From assembly GCA_028681035.1 (NCBI GenBank), contig JAQUJJ010000151.1:1-8162 (forward strand): a stretch of 8,162 nucleotides of DNA, given 5' to 3'. The translations under genes and the position numbers were made by a program. This DNA comes from Candidatus Cloacimonadota bacterium (GTDB lineage: Bacteria; Cloacimonadota; Cloacimonadia; Cloacimonadales; Cloacimonadaceae). A model generated the notes under the pieces. That model saw only the letters and a program-made list of their open reading frames with translations. It was not told where the DNA came from and did no database searches. Below, piece after piece: positions 7,396 to 8,162 of the stretch; position 1 is the stretch's first letter; every line of letters starts with the position of its first letter.

Positions 7396-7826
7396 TACTA
7401 TGAACGCTGTCCCTTTTGTTTTCTCCTCCAGTCTGTTACCAGCTTTCATCGGCAAAAGGTTAATCACTAATACGGGCTCATCTGCCACCTGCTGTCGCTT
7501 CAGATCTCACTTGCCTCTCAGCTTGATCGATCTTACTGCCCAAGGCAGACAACAACAGGCTTCCCCAGTTAAGCTTTCCTGCCTGAATATGAACCCATCT
7601 GTCATAATCTGTAGAGTTATTCAGCTTTTGGGCTTTCCCACACATTGAAAGGTTACCCACTCTACCGACCAACGTCAGTTTACTTGCGCTATGTTCCATA
7701 TTCTCACTGCTTCTTACTTCAGACCTTGCCGTTGCCAGCAACGCCCTTGATCTCATGTTGACTTCCCGCTGATTAGGCGTCAGGACTTCTTTCAGTCCAT
7801 CGGCGCAGAAAGCATTCTGGGCAAAC
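7396..7826 (-). ncRNA. Group II intron ribozyme domains I-III
   Basis: About 430 bases of structured RNA upstream of the intron ORF. Visible helices include CAGAA-TGCT-TTCTG near the 5' end, GGACT...AGTCC just after, and a CTTTC/GAAAG stem (about 7652-7630) whose loop AATGTGTGG is a candidate EBS1. The hairpin CAGCGTT-CATAGT-AATGCTG at about 7411-7392 contains CATAGTA, which ends domain III in class C introns. AAT of the loop, plus a G-U pair, can match the TATT 5' exon end. The open frames that cross this region on both strands are by-products of the RNA constraint. Domain limits are drawn by eye and from memory of related introns. Confidence 0.7.
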
Positions 7827-7919
7827 AATAGCGTCCCTACAGGACTCGTTTTTCGTGTTTTTCCGATCAGTTTTTTTCTTTCTCCCTCTCTTTGGAGTCT
7901 TGATCATGTCTTTATCTAG
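7827..7919 (+). other. Downstream exon: possible displaced 3' end of the transposase frame
   Basis: If the intron (5721-7826) is removed, the transposase frame joins AATAGC... and stays open for 30 codons to TAG at 7917-7919, inside the stem of the large palindrome. The encoded tail is hydrophobic and Phe/Ser-rich, because the DNA is a pyrimidine tract with three T runs (about 7849-7878). That is not a typical IS1380 C-terminus. The open frame may thus be fortuitous, and this stretch may be IS or intergenic DNA instead. A shifted splice junction would also give an open frame, so the frame does not prove the boundary. Confidence 0.3.
7833..7845. repeat. Small stem-loop beside the intron, likely its insertion target
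   Basis: GTCCC-TAC-AGGAC forms a 5-base-pair hairpin (one G-U pair on the minus-strand reading) with a 3-base loop. On the minus strand it is followed by GCTATT and then the intron 5' end. Class C introns insert just after such stem-loops, often transcription terminators. On the plus strand the same hairpin is followed within four bases by TTTTT (7849-7853), so it could be a weak terminator for the transposase. Confidence 0.5.
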
Positions 7920-7962
7920 CCTTAATCAAGCGTTAATTGTTAACGCTTGATTAAGGCTAGAT
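7914..7962. repeat. Perfect 23-bp-arm palindrome with 3-base spacer
   Basis: The arms 7914-7936 and 7940-7962 are perfect reverse complements (starting ATCTAGCCTTAATCAAGCG on the left) around TTG. Each arm is about 35% GC. Neither strand has a T run after the hairpin, so it is not a standard Rho-independent terminator. It may be two abutting element ends, a binding site for a dimeric protein, or a very strong RNA/DNA hairpin. It lies 88 bases past the intron 5' end. Confidence 0.9.
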
Positions 7963-8162
7963 TAATGGGTGATAGACTGTCCTGGACAGGCAAGAAGCTA
8001 TGGATAAAACTGTTTTTTACGACAGGCCACGAAAGGCCTTGGAGTTTACATGAAAAACCAGCCGGGGATTTGACGTACTGTCCCTATCAGGCGAATTTGC
8101 CTTGTTTAAAACAAGTGGTATGTTAGAGATTATTTTACAGTAATGTGAGGCCGAAGTAGTGT
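7963..8162. other. Palindrome-rich stretch without a recognised gene
   Basis: No convincing gene. Short dyads follow one another: CTGTCC-T-GGACAG (7977-7989), AGGCC-ACGAAA-GGCCT (8024-8039), AGGC-GAATTT-GCCT (8089-8102) and CTTGTTT-A-AAACAAG (8101-8115). ACTGTCC recurs at 7976-7982 and 8077-8083. A 53-codon plus-strand frame (ATG 7965 to TAG 8126) crosses all of them. It has no good ribosome binding site and no family resemblance that I can see, so I treat it as unlikely. This could be an IS end, a structured RNA or a degenerate intergenic repeat cluster. Confidence 0.45.

Larger units (their letters stand above)
5721..7826 (-). mobile_element. Group II intron, class C-like, antisense within the IS
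   Basis: A complete retroelement on the minus strand of about 2106 bases: ribozyme domains I-III at the 5' side, a reverse transcriptase/maturase ORF filling domain IV, then domains V and VI. The 3' end is placed after CCCTAC (AC at 5722-5721). The 5' end is placed at GTTTGCCC (7826), just after a stem-loop and TATT. Class C is favoured by the short protein without an endonuclease domain, the adjacent stem-loop target, and a domain I order that matches what I remember of the Oceanobacillus iheyensis intron. The 5' pentamer GUUUG departs from canonical GUGYG at position 3. Boundaries may be off by a few bases. Confidence 0.85.
4331..7962. mobile_element. IS1380-family insertion sequence interrupted by a group II intron (ends unresolved)
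   Basis: This span groups the IS1380-type transposase, the antisense intron in its 3' end and the sequence that follows. The coordinates are working limits only: a dyad/TATAAT lies on the left and the large palindrome on the right. I could not find a convincing pair of terminal inverted repeats or a 4-bp target duplication. IS1380 elements are usually about 1.6-1.7 kb. Subtracting the roughly 2.1-kb intron leaves about 1.5 kb here, which is compatible. Confidence 0.3.

Noticed and set aside
7639..7643. GTGTG on the minus strand as a canonical intron 5' end
   Set aside because: Starting here would leave only about 250 bases for domains I-III, too short for a group II intron. Recognisable domain I-like helices lie upstream of it, and the GTGTG fits better inside the EBS1 loop.
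7478..7828. 116-codon minus-strand ORF
   Set aside because: It coincides with ribozyme domain I of the intron. The RNA structure explains the sequence and no protein family is recognisable.
4318..7956. CCTAAAAGAAAAGTG (4318-4332) paired with the reverse complement of the sequence ending at 7956 or 8150 as IS terminal repeats
   Set aside because: Only about 8-9 of 15 bases match in either pairing and no 4-bp target duplication flanks them.
7965..8126. 53-codon plus-strand ORF
   Set aside because: Runs through four palindromes, starts at the edge of the large palindrome and has no suitable ribosome binding site. It is mentioned only as an open frame.
1..8162. CRISPR array, tRNA or rRNA genes
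   Set aside because: No regularly spaced direct repeats, no tRNA cloverleaf and no rRNA motifs were seen on either strand.

Overview
The window shows a conserved-looking two-component signalling operon on the minus strand (1-3752), a 648-base AT-rich spacer, and a nested mobile-element block (about 4331-7962) in which a group II intron sits antisense inside the end of an IS1380-family transposase gene. No archaeal or eukaryotic signal is seen. The base composition is moderately AT-rich. The FG-GAP/VCBS-type secreted protein, next to a large TPR-containing cytoplasmic histidine kinase and an NtrC-type regulator, suggests a Gram-negative anaerobe of the FCB type. Cloacimonadota is my best guess, but this is inference from protein style and not proven by any marker gene.

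Minus-strand operon, in transcription order: a 706-aa soluble histidine kinase with an N-terminal TPR array (3752-1632), a sigma-54-dependent response regulator (1632-247) whose GTG start overlaps the kinase stop by one base, and after a 68-base gap the first 59 codons of a secreted FG-GAP repeat protein (178 to the window edge). The kinase probably senses through protein contacts of its TPR array. It would phosphorylate Asp55 of the regulator, which would then activate sigma-54 promoters that are not visible here. A candidate promoter with a small dyad over its -10 lies just upstream of the kinase.

Spacer 3753-4400: no convincing gene. It holds a minus-strand broken ORF remnant, a 13-bp inverted repeat bounding exactly 300 bp (4044-4343), and a 7-bp dyad around a TATAAT box just before the transposase.

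Mobile block: a plus-strand IS1380-family transposase (4401 onward) with its DDE residues intact. Its last two codons and stop are supplied by the 3' end of an antisense group II intron (about 5721-7826, minus). The intron carries ribozyme domains I-III (about 7396-7826), a 421-aa reverse transcriptase/maturase in domain IV (7077-5812), and domains V-VI (5721-5796). It looks like a class C intron: there is no endonuclease domain, it inserts next to a small stem-loop, and a short EBS1-IBS1 pairing can be drawn. Removing it joins the transposase frame to a further 30 codons ending at 7917-7919.

Right flank: a perfect 23-bp-arm palindrome (7914-7962), followed by about 200 bases dense in short palindromes with no recognisable gene. 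I see no clearly new defence or metabolic system. The most unusual items are the intron-in-IS nesting, the non-canonical 5' end of the intron, and the large palindrome.
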